A stretch of 64,000 nt of DNA from JASGDN01 sp049841275 (lineage in GTDB: Bacteria > Chloroflexota > Chloroflexia > Thermomicrobiales > UBA6265). Positions 18,177 to 26,199 of the stretch are shown here, piece after piece (within the stretch, counting starts at the first letter, position 1; every line of letters starts with the position of its first letter). The notes under the pieces are model-generated. The model had not been told where the DNA came from. It ran no database searches and was given only the letters and a program-made list of their open reading frames with translations. The position numbers and the translations under genes were made by a program. The stretch is from the NCBI GenBank assembly GCA_049841275.1, contig JASGDN010000062.1:1-64000 (forward strand), in the 5' to 3' direction.

Positions 18177-18798
18177 CGTGGACCTTCGCCAGGGCGGCGA
18201 TCTGGTTGCGCACCTCGGCGGCATGCTCGACGCTCAGCGCGGGGATCTCCATCCCGCCCGCTGCCGTGAAGAACAGGACCGTCGCCAGCCCGTAATAGCG
18301 TTCCACCGGCCCCTGCCGCGTATCGACATGCTGGATGCGCGCCATCGGCACCAGTTGGCGGCGGCGCGTGATCAGGCCGTGCTGGAGGTCCACCTCGTCC
18401 GTGCGGATCTCGTACCGCCAGATGCGATAGCGCACGACCGCATCGCCCCATGCGATGGCACACCCCACCAGGGCGATGGCGACCGGAATGCCAACCGTCC
18501 AGAGCATCGCGAGGTCGCGCCAGCGGTGCAACAGGATGACGCCCCCGCACGCCACAGCGACAAAGACGACCACCCCGATCAGGTTGTTGATGATCCAGAG
18601 GCGTTTCGCCTTCGGATCGAGCCGCTTCTCCGGCGGCGGGATGAAGCGGGCGCAGGAGGCGCCGCCGGTCTCCGGCCACACCGCATAGGCGGCGGTCAGT
18701 CCGGGCCACGAGGCTTCACCCGGCATGGCGTCCGGATCGGGTCCGGCGGCGTTCCATTCCGGCAATCGGGATGATGGTGACTGCGGTCGATCGCTCAT
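18166..18798 (-). CDS. PH-domain membrane protein, YdbS-like
   Basis: This 210-residue protein has an acidic/Pro-rich N-terminus, two membrane helices (about 75-125) and one bPH2 domain (about 130-200: RYEIRTDEVDLQHGLITRRRQLVPMARIQHVDTRQGPVERYYGL). It is the short partner of the YdbT-like protein, whose start overlaps this stop codon, so the two are made as a pair and probably act as one membrane complex. It is divergent from the PIG-L gene across 219 bases that should hold both promoters. Confidence 0.85.
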   Translation of the reverse strand: MSDRPQSPSSRLPEWNAAGPDPDAMPGEASWPGLTAAYAVWPETGGASCARFIPPPEKRLDPKAKRLWIINNLIGVVVFVAVACGGVILLHRWRDLAMLWTVGIPVAIALVGCAIAWGDAVVRYRIWRYEIRTDEVDLQHGLITRRRQLVPMARIQHVDTRQGPVERYYGLATVLFFTAAGGMEIPALSVEHAAEVRNQIAALAKVHDDL

Positions 18799-19017
18799 GA
18801 ACTGCGTGATGCTCCCCAGGCGGACGAATCCCGTGGCAACCGGTTCATCCGGCGTTCACTCATGCTGGACATCATGGTGCCACAGACGTGTGTCGAATCT
18901 TCGGCGTTCCAGCACGCCAGCGCTCCCCACTACACGGATGAGGCGTTGAGGATCGCCGGTATCTGCGTATCATGGCGGACAGGCAATCCGCTTCGCAGGA
19001 GACGTACAGGAGTCCCC

Positions 19018-19836
19018 ATGACTGAGACCCACCACGACCAGCCAGACCAGTCGCAGGAGCTTCCAACCGATTCACCCATCGGCGAGGCAGCCGAACCCGC
19101 CCCTGCGACGACCGAGGAGGCTCCCGCCCCCAAACGCGTGCTGCTCATCCAGGCGCATCCGGACGACGCCGAGTTCATGTGTGCCGGCACGGTCGCGCGC
19201 TGGATTCAGGAGGGGACCGAGGTCGTCTATTGCTCGCTGACGAGCGGCGACAAGGGATCGGACGATCCGAACGCGACCGGCGTGGACCTGGCCGCCACCC
19301 GCGAACGCGAGCAGCAGGCCGCCTGCGACATCCTCGGGGTCAAGCAGCTGATTCTGATGGGGTATCCGGACGCGATGCTGGTGCCAGATCTCGCCATGCG
19401 CAAGGCGCTCACCCGCGTCATCCGCACCGTGAAGCCGGATGTGCTGATGTGCCAGGACCCGACGATGCGCTATTCCGGGCAGGGCTACATCAACCATCCG
19501 GACCACATCGCCGCCGGAGAGGCGTCGCTGGCGGCGGTCTTCCCATCCACGCGCGATCGCCTCACCTTCCCGGAACTGCTGGCCGAGGAGCTGGAGCCGC
19601 ACAAGGTGCCGGAGGTCTACATCTACGGCACGAACAATGCCGATCTCTGGGTCGACGTTACGTCGAGCATCGAGACGAAGATCGCGGCACTGAAGGCCCA
19701 CGCCAGCCAGCTCGGAGGCTGGGACCCGGCCGACGAGATGCGGAAATGGGCGCGCGAGGAAGCGGAACGCCACCCGGACAAGCCGGAGGACTTTGGCGAA
19801 TACGCGGAGAGCTTCAAGTACATGAAGCTCGACTGA
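19018..19836 (+). CDS. PIG-L/LmbE-family deacetylase
   Basis: This 272-residue protein is of the zinc-dependent N-acetylglucosaminyl deacetylase family (MshB, BshB, PIG-L). The metal and catalytic motif is QAHPDDAEF (H47, D49, D50), followed by LTSGDKG and the later H-P-D-H in GYINHPDHIAAGEA. An extra acidic, Pro/Thr-rich segment of about 38 residues precedes the domain. The start ATG at 19018 follows ACAGGAG. Substrates in the family include GlcNAc-linked thiol precursors and glycolipids; none can be assigned here because no thiol-biosynthesis genes are adjacent. Confidence 0.86.
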   Translation: MTETHHDQPDQSQELPTDSPIGEAAEPAPATTEEAPAPKRVLLIQAHPDDAEFMCAGTVARWIQEGTEVVYCSLTSGDKGSDDPNATGVDLAATREREQQAACDILGVKQLILMGYPDAMLVPDLAMRKALTRVIRTVKPDVLMCQDPTMRYSGQGYINHPDHIAAGEASLAAVFPSTRDRLTFPELLAEELEPHKVPEVYIYGTNNADLWVDVTSSIETKIAALKAHASQLGGWDPADEMRKWAREEAERHPDKPEDFGEYAESFKYMKLD

Positions 19837-19959
19837 GGCGAGGTCCGCCGCACGAAGGCGGTATCATAGACGTGATGGTTCACCGGCTGCGACCGTGCTT
19901 TCGCTCCCATCGCCGGGCCATCCCCTCCCCTGTCCTCGATCGTCAAGGAGCCCACGGCC

Positions 19960-20364
19960 ATGATTCAACGCAGCGTCGGGATGTACATTGCCAACCAGTT
20001 GAAGGACCAGATTCTCACGCCGAAGCAACAGGCCCAGGCGGACGCCGAGGCCGGGATCGCTCCTGCCGGCCAGCAGATCCGCTCTATCGCCGAGGAGGAA
20101 TACGACGATCTCGACGGGCAAATCCTCCGCGATGAGAACGGCAATTCGCTGGGCCGCGCCTACCGTGTGCCAAGTGTGGCGATCTACGTCATCACGAAGG
20201 ACGGCCGCAATCCGGCCGGGGCGCTTCGTCGGGCCATCGAAGCAGGTGGCGCTGACCTGCACTTCCTGACGAACGACCAGGGCCGGATCACCTCGGTGGT
20301 GTACGTCGCCGATGCGCAGACCGCGCCGTCCGGCATCGAGGGCGCCCGCGCCGACGACGTGTAG
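19960..20364 (+). CDS. Hypothetical alpha/beta protein
   Basis: I do not recognise this 134-residue protein. The N-terminal 60 residues are polar and helical (ANQLKDQILTPKQQAQADAE). The rest looks like a small alpha/beta unit: SVAIYVITKDGRNPAGALRRAIEAGGADLHFLTNDQGRITSVVYV. There is no signal peptide. CAAGGAG precedes the ATG. It follows the PIG-L gene by 123 bases and ends in a strong hairpin, so it may be a separate unit. Confidence 0.7.
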   Translation: MIQRSVGMYIANQLKDQILTPKQQAQADAEAGIAPAGQQIRSIAEEEYDDLDGQILRDENGNSLGRAYRVPSVAIYVITKDGRNPAGALRRAIEAGGADLHFLTNDQGRITSVVYVADAQTAPSGIEGARADDV

Positions 20365-20405
20365 TGGTCGTGGCCGTCATCGCGGCTCGTAAATCGCGCA
20401 TGCAG

Positions 20406-20438
20406 AATCGGGCCGGGTCTTCATGACCCGGCCCGATT
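20406..20438. terminator. Bidirectional terminator hairpin
   Basis: AATCGGGCCGGGTC (20406-20419) and GACCCGGCCCGATT (20425-20438) form a perfect 14 bp stem with a 5-base loop between the convergent hypothetical gene and map. The 3' side reads TTTC on the plus strand. Confidence 0.75.
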
Positions 20439-20487
20439 TCCTGTCATCCGTTTCCTTGCCCCAGCCGGGCATCGTCCCCAGAGCCGG

Positions 20488-21261
20488 TCAGGATTCGTCG
20501 GCAAGAATGACGCCGCCCTTCTTCGTGACCATCACCGCCCGCTCGTACTGCGCCACCATGCTGCCATCGACGCTGCGGGCCTCCCACTCGTTCGCCATGA
20601 AGTAGTCCTTCTTCCCCGCGAGGACCACCGGCTCGACGGTGATGACCATCCCCTCCAGCAGCATCGGGCCTTCGCCTGGGCGGCCGGCGAACGGCACCTG
20701 CGGCTCCTCCCACATGCGCGTGCCGATGCCATGTCCGCAGAAGTCGCGGACGACGTTGCATCCGTGCTCCTCGGCGAAGGATTGCATCGCCCAGCTCACA
20801 TCGCCGACGCGAGCGCCCGATTTCGCCGCAGCGATCGCGGCCATCATCGCGCCCCAGGTCGTCGTCATCAGGTGCTGCTGCGCGGCGGTGGCCGGACCGA
20901 TAGTAAAGGTGGTCGCCGCATCGCCGACGTAGCCACCCAACGTCATTCCTCCGTCGAGCGTGATGATGTCGCCCTGCTGGAGGACGTAGTCGCCAGGGAT
21001 GCCGTGGACCACCACATCGTTTGGGTTCGTGTTGATGGCGCCGGGGAACCCGGCCTCCCGATCGAAGACCGACCTGCCGCCGAGGTTCGCGATGAAGGCG
21101 CGGGCCGCATCGTCGAGAGCCTTCGTGGTCATCCCCGGCGCCGCCAGCGATTCGAGATGACGCAGCATGCGCACCGTCTCCGTGTTCGCCCGCTTCAGCC
21201 CGGCCAGTTGTTGCGCACGCTTGACGATCACCCCGTCATCCCCCGTCATCTGTCGATTCAT
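20488..21261 (-). CDS. map: Type I methionine aminopeptidase
   Basis: This 257-residue cytosolic enzyme removes the initiator Met from new proteins. All five metal ligands are visible: D103 (IITLDGG), D114 (GYVGDAATTF), H177 (CGHGIG), E210 (ITVEPV) and E241 (AQYERAV). The substrate-contact His is in VVVHGIPG (H86). The length fits type I without extensions. The start MNRQMTGDD at 21261 is chosen because the family domain begins about 15 residues later; the ribosome binding site is weak. It is a solo gene here, far from the ribosomal protein cluster where map often lies, so a second copy may exist elsewhere. Confidence 0.92.
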   Translation of the reverse strand: MNRQMTGDDGVIVKRAQQLAGLKRANTETVRMLRHLESLAAPGMTTKALDDAARAFIANLGGRSVFDREAGFPGAINTNPNDVVVHGIPGDYVLQQGDIITLDGGMTLGGYVGDAATTFTIGPATAAQQHLMTTTWGAMMAAIAAAKSGARVGDVSWAMQSFAEEHGCNVVRDFCGHGIGTRMWEEPQVPFAGRPGEGPMLLEGMVITVEPVVLAGKKDYFMANEWEARSVDGSMVAQYERAVMVTKKGGVILADES

Positions 21262-21314
21262 GTTCCGAGGCGCTGCCCCGCCGCATTCTCCCACACGGTG
21301 CAGCACGAACACGA

Positions 21315-21346
21315 GGCGGGATGGCGCACCGGTGCGCCATCCCGCC
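21315..21346 (-). terminator. Perfect 32-base palindrome after the transglycosylase-like gene
   Basis: GGCGGGATGGCGCACC (21315-21330) and GGTGCGCCATCCCGCC (21331-21346) are exact reverse complements. It lies about 50 bases after the stop of the gene at 21395 and before the map start. No U-tract follows. Confidence 0.65.
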
Positions 21347-21394
21347 ATCGTCTTCAGCCTGGTTCCGGCCAGCCCGCTCGAGGCCAGGCGAATC

Positions 21395-22378
21395 CTACTG
21401 GCATTCCCATTCGTTACGACGGCCCACCGACCACATCCAGCCGGCAGCATTCGCGCTGGCCCAGGCATCGAAGATGTCCTGATCGGCGTACGGCGTGCTG
21501 GCAAAGGTGCTCGGCATGAACTGGAAGAGTCCGCTCGCGCCGGAAGATGCATTCACTGCGCTCGGATCGAGTCCCGATTCACACGTTGCCACCCGCAGCA
21601 TGTCCTCGCGAGGCTGGCCGTAGCGATCGGCGGCATCGTAGATGATCTGGATGATCTCGTCCTCGGTGTATGGACCGCCCGGCGAGGTCGGCTCACTCGG
21701 AGCCGCGGTCGGTTCCGGGGTGACCGGGTCTGTGGGGGCCGGCGTTTCCGGGGCGCTTGGCGCGCTCTGGCTCAGGTAGTCGAGCGAGGCCCAGCCCACG
21801 GTTCCGCTGTAGATCACACCCGCATAGCCATTCGCCTGCTCGCCGGTCAGCTCGACCTGAGCCGCATCCGGCATCACGAGGATGACCGTGCCGGACGGAC
21901 CCGGCTCGGTGCGCAAGTTCAGCGTCCCGTCGATCACCCAGGCCGCACCAGTCGCGCCGTCGTTCGAGACCGGCATCTCCACCGGGGCACTCGGCTCCGG
22001 CGCACTGCCGCCGACCGACAGGAAATCGCCACTGGCATAGCCCGTCGCATCGCCATACTGGATGTAGTAGAAGCCATTCTCCGGGCCACCCAGCACGGTG
22101 ATCGGCGCGCCAGACGGAATGATCGTCATCACATCGTAATCGGTGCCCGGTCCAGTCCGGAAGTTGACCGAATCGGTTGTGTAGTCATCTGCGGCCAGCG
22201 CGCGCGGCGCCTCCGGCAGCGCCGCAAATCCTGCCACCAGCAAGGCCACCAGCGTGATCGCCGTGACGAGCCGATAGAACGGCCGCGCCGTCGCAGGCTT
22301 TGCCGTCTCGCGCCGGGACACCATCCCGCCCGTGCGCACGAGCCCGAATCCGGTCTCGTTCCCGTGTGTTCCCTCCAC
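21395..22378 (-). CDS. Secreted SH3-domain protein with transglycosylase-like domain
   Basis: This 327-residue envelope protein has a basic N-terminus and membrane/signal helix (about 37-60), two SH3b domains (about 64-122, VNFRTGPGTDYDVM; about 146-205, LNLRTEPGPSGTV), a Pro/Thr/Glu linker and a C-terminal lysozyme-like or transglycosylase-like domain (about 240-327: CESGLDPSAVNASSGASGLFQFMPSTF, ending NEWECQ). The Glu in ATCESGLDP is the expected catalytic acid. The start is GTG at 22378 because AAGGAG lies exactly 7 bases upstream; the ATG at 22321 has no comparable site. It probably trims or remodels peptidoglycan. Its SH3 domains parallel the one on the sortase. Confidence 0.85.
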   Translation of the reverse strand: MEGTHGNETGFGLVRTGGMVSRRETAKPATARPFYRLVTAITLVALLVAGFAALPEAPRALAADDYTTDSVNFRTGPGTDYDVMTIIPSGAPITVLGGPENGFYYIQYGDATGYASGDFLSVGGSAPEPSAPVEMPVSNDGATGAAWVIDGTLNLRTEPGPSGTVILVMPDAAQVELTGEQANGYAGVIYSGTVGWASLDYLSQSAPSAPETPAPTDPVTPEPTAAPSEPTSPGGPYTEDEIIQIIYDAADRYGQPREDMLRVATCESGLDPSAVNASSGASGLFQFMPSTFASTPYADQDIFDAWASANAAGWMWSVGRRNEWECQ

Positions 22379-23019
22379 ACCATGCTCCTTCGTGCGGCAC
22401 CGGATGTCGTCACCTGCTGTCAGGAACTGCGTTCGGGCCGCATATAGCCCGCCCTCCGCGTCGTTCCCGAAAAACGGACACGCCAGCCAGCAGTCGGGAA
22501 CGGGCAAGGCGACAACGTCGCGCCCGGCTCCCGCGAATCCATGTGCTCGTGATGCTGGTTCTCGTCAAACCAACCTGGGACCCCGCGATCCACGCCCTCC
22601 GGCGCGTTCGCATTCCTCGCCGCACCGCCGGTGCAAGTACAGGGCGACAGCCATTCGCCCCTCAGGCACCGCTCCGACTGACGTGCGTCGCGAAACGGCC
22701 CGTCGATCCCCTCCTCCAGCCATGGATATCGGAATCGACGCGTTTCACCGCGAACTTATCCCACACCACCACGCACGGTGTCAACGAGACACAGCGCGTC
22801 GATTGCGACGATTTTGACGAATCGCCCCAGATCGCACCGCGATATCGCCGGAACAATCGCTAGCAACGGTGCGTATGTACGCAGGGGACCGCCGAATTGC
22901 CATATGTCCGTACACAGCAAGGCTCCCACCGAATCGGGATGATTCGGCGGGAGCCTTGCGACCCTTGCGGATGATGGCAGCGTCCGGGCGGTGCCATCAC
23001 GACACACATCCCGGATCGA
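22379..23019. other. Intergenic region with one strong hairpin
   Basis: No convincing gene is seen in these 641 bases. It should hold the promoter of the transglycosylase-like gene. A small palindrome TGCGTA-TG-TACGCA lies at 22870-22883, and a terminator hairpin at 22917-22959. Confidence 0.5.
22917..22959 (-). terminator. Terminator hairpin after the epimerase gene
   Basis: The 19-base arms 22917-22935 and 22941-22959 (outer part GCAAGGCTCCC / GGGAGCCTTGC) pair with one A-C mismatch around GGGAT. It is about 60 bases beyond the stop at 23020. Confidence 0.65.
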
Positions 23020-23916
23020 CTACTCGGTGTCAGCGCCCCATGCCGATACGATCCGCTCGCGCAGCGCATCGATACTGGCCCGCAAACGCGCCGTATCGAC
23101 ACCGCCATCGGAGGTCGGCGCCGGCGATTCGAGGCTGATCGCGCCGGTGTACCGGTTTGCAGCCAGTCCCGCAAACCACGCCGAAAAGTCGATCTCGCCC
23201 TCGCCGGGTTGCAGGTAGCGGCGCTGTCCGGGCTGCATGTGGGAGGGATCGATGAAGTCCTTCACATGGACGTGGACAACAGCCCCCGGCTCCCAGAGCC
23301 ATGCGGCAGCGCGGACCGCCGGCACCTGCCCGTGCATGGCGAGGAACTCGGTATCCAGCGTGACCCGTGCGCGTGGATCGTGGGCGAGCACACGCTGGAG
23401 GTTGGTGAGGGGATCCTCCATCAGGCAGGGGATGGACTCGACGCCGAGCAGCACGTCGTATTCCGCCGCACGGTCGATCAGCTCCGGCAACATCGCCAGC
23501 GCACGATCCAGCACGCGGTCCGATTCCGGAAGACCCCACAGGTGCAAGACCGTGCGGTCGCCGCCGATCGCCTGTGTGAAGCGGCAGTTCGCGGAGAAAC
23601 GATCAAGCGCGGCCTGCACGGCAGCGGCATCGTCGTCACGGGCAATCTCCGGCCCGATGTCCTTCTCGGCATGAGTAGCCGGGAAGCCGATTCCGTGGAC
23701 CTGCCCATGACGGACGAAGTCTTCGGCAACCTCATCCAGGCGCTCCCGGAACGGTGTGAAGATCATCACCTCGATCCCGTCGATCCCGAGGGATGCCCCC
23801 CGCTCGACCACCTCGCCGATGTCGTGAATCGCGGACCAGCGGGTGATCGCACCGGTCGAGGCGAGCAGCATAGGCAAGGCCAGAGTCTCCGGCGGTACGT
23901 CGTTCGATCCGGACAT
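23020..23916 (-). CDS. Sugar phosphate isomerase/epimerase-like TIM barrel
   Basis: This 298-residue protein is of the xylose-isomerase-like / AP endonuclease 2 TIM-barrel family. Alternating beta-alpha units are clear, with metal-site candidates in VLLGVESIP (Glu), VTLDTEF (Asp), VVHVHVKDF (His, Asp) and GAISLESPA (Glu). It has no signal peptide. The substrate is unknown; family members interconvert ketoses, inosose or similar. GAAGAGGAT lies upstream of the ATG. It stands alone, with a terminator behind it. Two more TIM-barrel proteins of this type are in the window (30877 and the fusion at 44201). Confidence 0.8.
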   Translation of the reverse strand: MSGSNDVPPETLALPMLLASTGAITRWSAIHDIGEVVERGASLGIDGIEVMIFTPFRERLDEVAEDFVRHGQVHGIGFPATHAEKDIGPEIARDDDAAAVQAALDRFSANCRFTQAIGGDRTVLHLWGLPESDRVLDRALAMLPELIDRAAEYDVLLGVESIPCLMEDPLTNLQRVLAHDPRARVTLDTEFLAMHGQVPAVRAAAWLWEPGAVVHVHVKDFIDPSHMQPGQRRYLQPGEGEIDFSAWFAGLAANRYTGAISLESPAPTSDGGVDTARLRASIDALRERIVSAWGADTE

Positions 23917-24161
23917 GGATGATTTCGATCCTCTTCTGCACGCACCCGGCAGCGTGCCGGGACCATCGTTGGGGTTTGGTACACTTCTGGCGCATCGCGC
24001 GCCTGGCGACCATGCAGGATGCTCGCGTGCACGATCCTCGTTCTCATCACCACCACGACATGGCGACGATCATCCGTCACCGTCGACAGGCCGCCAAGCG
24101 GATTCCATCGGCGGTGCGACGCAAGCGCCATGATCGCACCGAATCCTCTGGGAGCCTATCC

Positions 24162-24446
24162 ATGCCGCGAATGGTCGAATGCGTCAAGCTGGGGCGCACG
24201 CTGCCCGGCCTCGAGAAACCGCCCTTCCCCGGCGAACTCGGACAGAAGATCTACGAACACGTCTCGGCAGAGGGCTACGCGCTCTGGCTGCCACAGATGA
24301 CGACACTGATCAACCACTACGGATTGAATCCGGCCGATCCGGAGACCCGCCAGGTGTTGCGCGGGGCGATGAACGACTTCTTCTTCGGCGAAGGGGCGTA
24401 TCAGACCGAAAACCTGACTCCGGACAGCGTGGTCAGCAACGAATAA
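24162..24446 (+). CDS. YggX-type Fe(2+)-trafficking / oxidative damage protection protein
   Basis: This 94-residue protein matches the YggX family along its length: a conserved start MPRMVECVKLGRTLPGLEKP with the family Cys at residue 7, then PGELGQKIYEHVS, W-L-P-Q-MTTLIN and L-x-x-x-MNDFFFG. In enterobacteria the family protects Fe-S enzymes from oxidation and handles ferrous iron; the role here is inferred. The ATG at 24162 follows GGGAG by seven bases. The gene is next to the foreign-looking Abi_2 locus. Confidence 0.86.
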   Translation: MPRMVECVKLGRTLPGLEKPPFPGELGQKIYEHVSAEGYALWLPQMTTLINHYGLNPADPETRQVLRGAMNDFFFGEGAYQTENLTPDSVVSNE

Positions 24447-24488
24447 CGGAAAGGCGAACGGATGCCTCGTCCTGGCATTGCATCCGTC

Positions 24489-25472
24489 TCAGAGAGCCCA
24501 GTATCTATGGGCTCTCCACTGGTCGGGGACTCCCATATCCGCAATCCGGATGACTGGCGCCTGTGGAAACGTCTCGATATGCTCCACGACCCAACGAAAC
24601 CATCCCGACGATGGACAAAGCACACGCATGAAATGCGCAACGATGCACAGCGTAACGTAGAACCGCTGCGGCACAGCTCCATCGAGAATCGTATCGAAAT
24701 CCGGCAACTCCCCACGTCTTGGGAGTGCTGGATAGTCAGCCATATTGCGATTCCAGAGCCTGCCGTGATGGGACGAAACGTTCCGGACAAAACAGACGGC
24801 TCGCAGCCACGATTGGAATAGCGTAGGCCGGGGCAATCCATAGCGAAGCATAATGGCGGATTTGTCCTGTACCCGCATCTTCTCGATAAAATGCGACGTT
24901 TCGCCAAGGCTCCACAATTCAACATCGATCCAGATCGGCAACGGTCGTCCGTACTTCTTGGTGACATGCGCAACAAACTGGGCTGACGAAACGTCGACGG
25001 CACGATCGCGACGCCAGCACCAATCATCCAGCCAACTCCGCCCATTCCTCCCACTTCCCGGTTTCAAAGCATTGTCCAGAACATACATTGACTGATAGTG
25101 CGCAAACGGGTCCATTGCACCAAGACGATAGGCCATATCGACCCGCAACGCCAATTCAATTCACTCGATCGCGTCCAGCATCAAGAGCCGCAGATTCTTG
25201 TCAAACACATAGAGTTCAAGCACATGATCAAAGGAAGTGCCGAGAACAAAATCATGGCCACGAGAATCCGGAACAGCACCTTCCGCGAGCCCAACAAACT
25301 CCCGAAACGGATACATATACCCGCTCAAATAGTAATATCCAATGCAATGGAGGTAGTATTCTGCCCGCTCGCGATCGTGGATCTCCATACCACGGCCCTG
25401 CAGGAGATCGATCTGCTGCGCAAATGACAGATGGGGCTTCGCGTAGGTCGAATGAATGACATTAGCGGGCAT
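24489..25472 (-). pseudogene. Abi_2 (AbiD/AbiF-like) abortive-infection protein, interrupted by in-frame TGA
   Basis: A single reading frame from ATG 25472 to 24489 would encode 327 residues, the usual length for Abi_2 proteins, but codon 104 is TGA (25161-25163). Before it: KPHLSFAQQIDLLQGRGMEI, IGYYYLSGYMYPFRE and LYVFDKNLRLLMLDAIE; after it, the same frame resumes with IELALRVDMAYRLGAMDPFAHY. Family members have Arg (as in AIERIE) at this spot, so CGA-to-TGA is the simplest explanation. The HEPN-type RNase motif is intact near residue 230: R-N-V-S-S-H followed by HGRLWNR. The gene is clearly AT-richer than its neighbours, suggesting transfer. A structured RNA with its own promoter lies just upstream. 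It may be an inactivated toxin, a readthrough product or two polypeptides (the second could start at 25154). AGGG precedes the start. Confidence 0.85.
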
Positions 25473-25496
25473 GAATTACCCTGTCCAGAATAAGAG

Positions 25497-25558
25497 AAAA
25501 CCCGCCACCACGAACGACGACAGGATGCCGAAGTTCGAAAAGTGGCGGGCCTTGTTGA
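25497..25558 (-). ncRNA. Structured small RNA upstream of the Abi_2 gene (abiF-motif-like)
   Basis: On the minus strand, CCCGCCAC (25549-25542) pairs with GTGGCGGG (25508-25501), followed directly by TTTT. Inside are two further stems, CGAAC/GUUCG and CGGCA/UGUCG, with a UCC apical loop, giving one long interrupted hairpin of 49 bases. A promoter lies just upstream and the U-run ends it, so a transcript of roughly 60 bases is predicted. It sits 24 bases before the Abi_2 start. A structured RNA class named the abiF motif is known from comparative genomics to precede such genes; assignment to it is from context and overall shape, not a covariance search. An intrinsic terminator or leader is the alternative. 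Confidence 0.65.
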
Positions 25559-25562
25559 GAAC

Positions 25563-25594
25563 AGTGTATCACGATCTGCCGGTCCTGACGGCAA
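25563..25594 (-). promoter_or_regulatory. Promoter for the small RNA / Abi_2 locus
   Basis: On the minus strand TTGCCG (25594-25589) is followed by a 17-base spacer and TGATAC (25571-25566; TACACT is an alternative). Transcription would begin near 25558, just before the RNA hairpin. Confidence 0.5.
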
Positions 25595-25627
25595 GCACAG
25601 CACCGAAAATCAACCCTGTGCTGTGCT
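25594..25627 (-). terminator. Hairpin after the 88-residue gene
   Basis: AGCACAGCAC (25594-25603) and GTGCTGTGCT (25618-25627) form a 10 bp stem about 28 bases beyond the stop at 25655. It abuts the small-RNA promoter and so insulates it from upstream transcription. Confidence 0.5.
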
Positions 25628-25654
25628 CACGTCGTCGCCAACAGGTCGAGCGCC

Positions 25655-25921
25655 CTATTCGTCCGGCAGCTTCGAAGCTGCGGCGCTCACCGTGGCGACG
25701 CTCAGCTTGCCGAGCGTGCAGATCACTGTCGTGAACACGCCGCCACGACCGTCCGGCGTCACCGTGATGTCGCGCACGCGGAGGTTCGCGTACTGACCGC
25801 CGGAGCGGTCGCGCCCCAGCCAGGTGTTGACGGCATCGAGCGCCGCGCCTGGATCGTCGGACGCGTCGGGCGAGTGGAAGAGAAAGACCCGGGTATCGGC
25901 CGGGTTGAGTTCGAACGCCAT
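25655..25921 (-). CDS. Hypothetical 88-residue protein
   Basis: I do not recognise this small protein. It begins MAFELNPADTRVFLFHSPDA and has a DAVNTWLGRDRSG helix, then a beta-rich half with VFTTVICTLGKLSVATVS. No signal or membrane segment is seen. The ATG at 25921 has AAGGAAG upstream, and extension further back gives Arg/Cys-rich sequence unlikely to be translated. It borders the Abi_2 locus, with normal GC content, so it probably belongs to the host backbone. Confidence 0.65.
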   Translation of the reverse strand: MAFELNPADTRVFLFHSPDASDDPGAALDAVNTWLGRDRSGGQYANLRVRDITVTPDGRGGVFTTVICTLGKLSVATVSAAASKLPDE

Positions 25922-26199
25922 GAGGCTTCCTTTCAACAGATCGGCAGTCGTTCGCCGATACGCTGGCCAGCCGGCCTGAATTCGGTCGTTCGACACGGCA
26001 CACTGCGTGGCTGGTTGCTGTGAGTTGCAGCACGATCTCCCGGCGGACCGCAGCCGCCGAGGCTCGTTGACGCGCACAGTATACGAGGTCCTGCGCCGGA
26101 CGACGTGGTCGGCCGCGCAACCGGATGCGCGGCCCCGATTCGGTATCATGATGACATGGTGTTTGCGGAACCGGGTGTGAGTGCAGGAGACGAAACAAG

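Noticed and set aside
25161..25163. Selenocysteine at the TGA of the Abi_2 gene
   Set aside because: The family has Arg there, no SECIS-like hairpin follows the codon, and no selenoprotein context is present.
24447..25654. Insertion sequence or prophage as carrier of the Abi_2 locus
   Set aside because: No transposase, integrase, terminal inverted repeats or flanking duplications are visible around the AT-richer segment.
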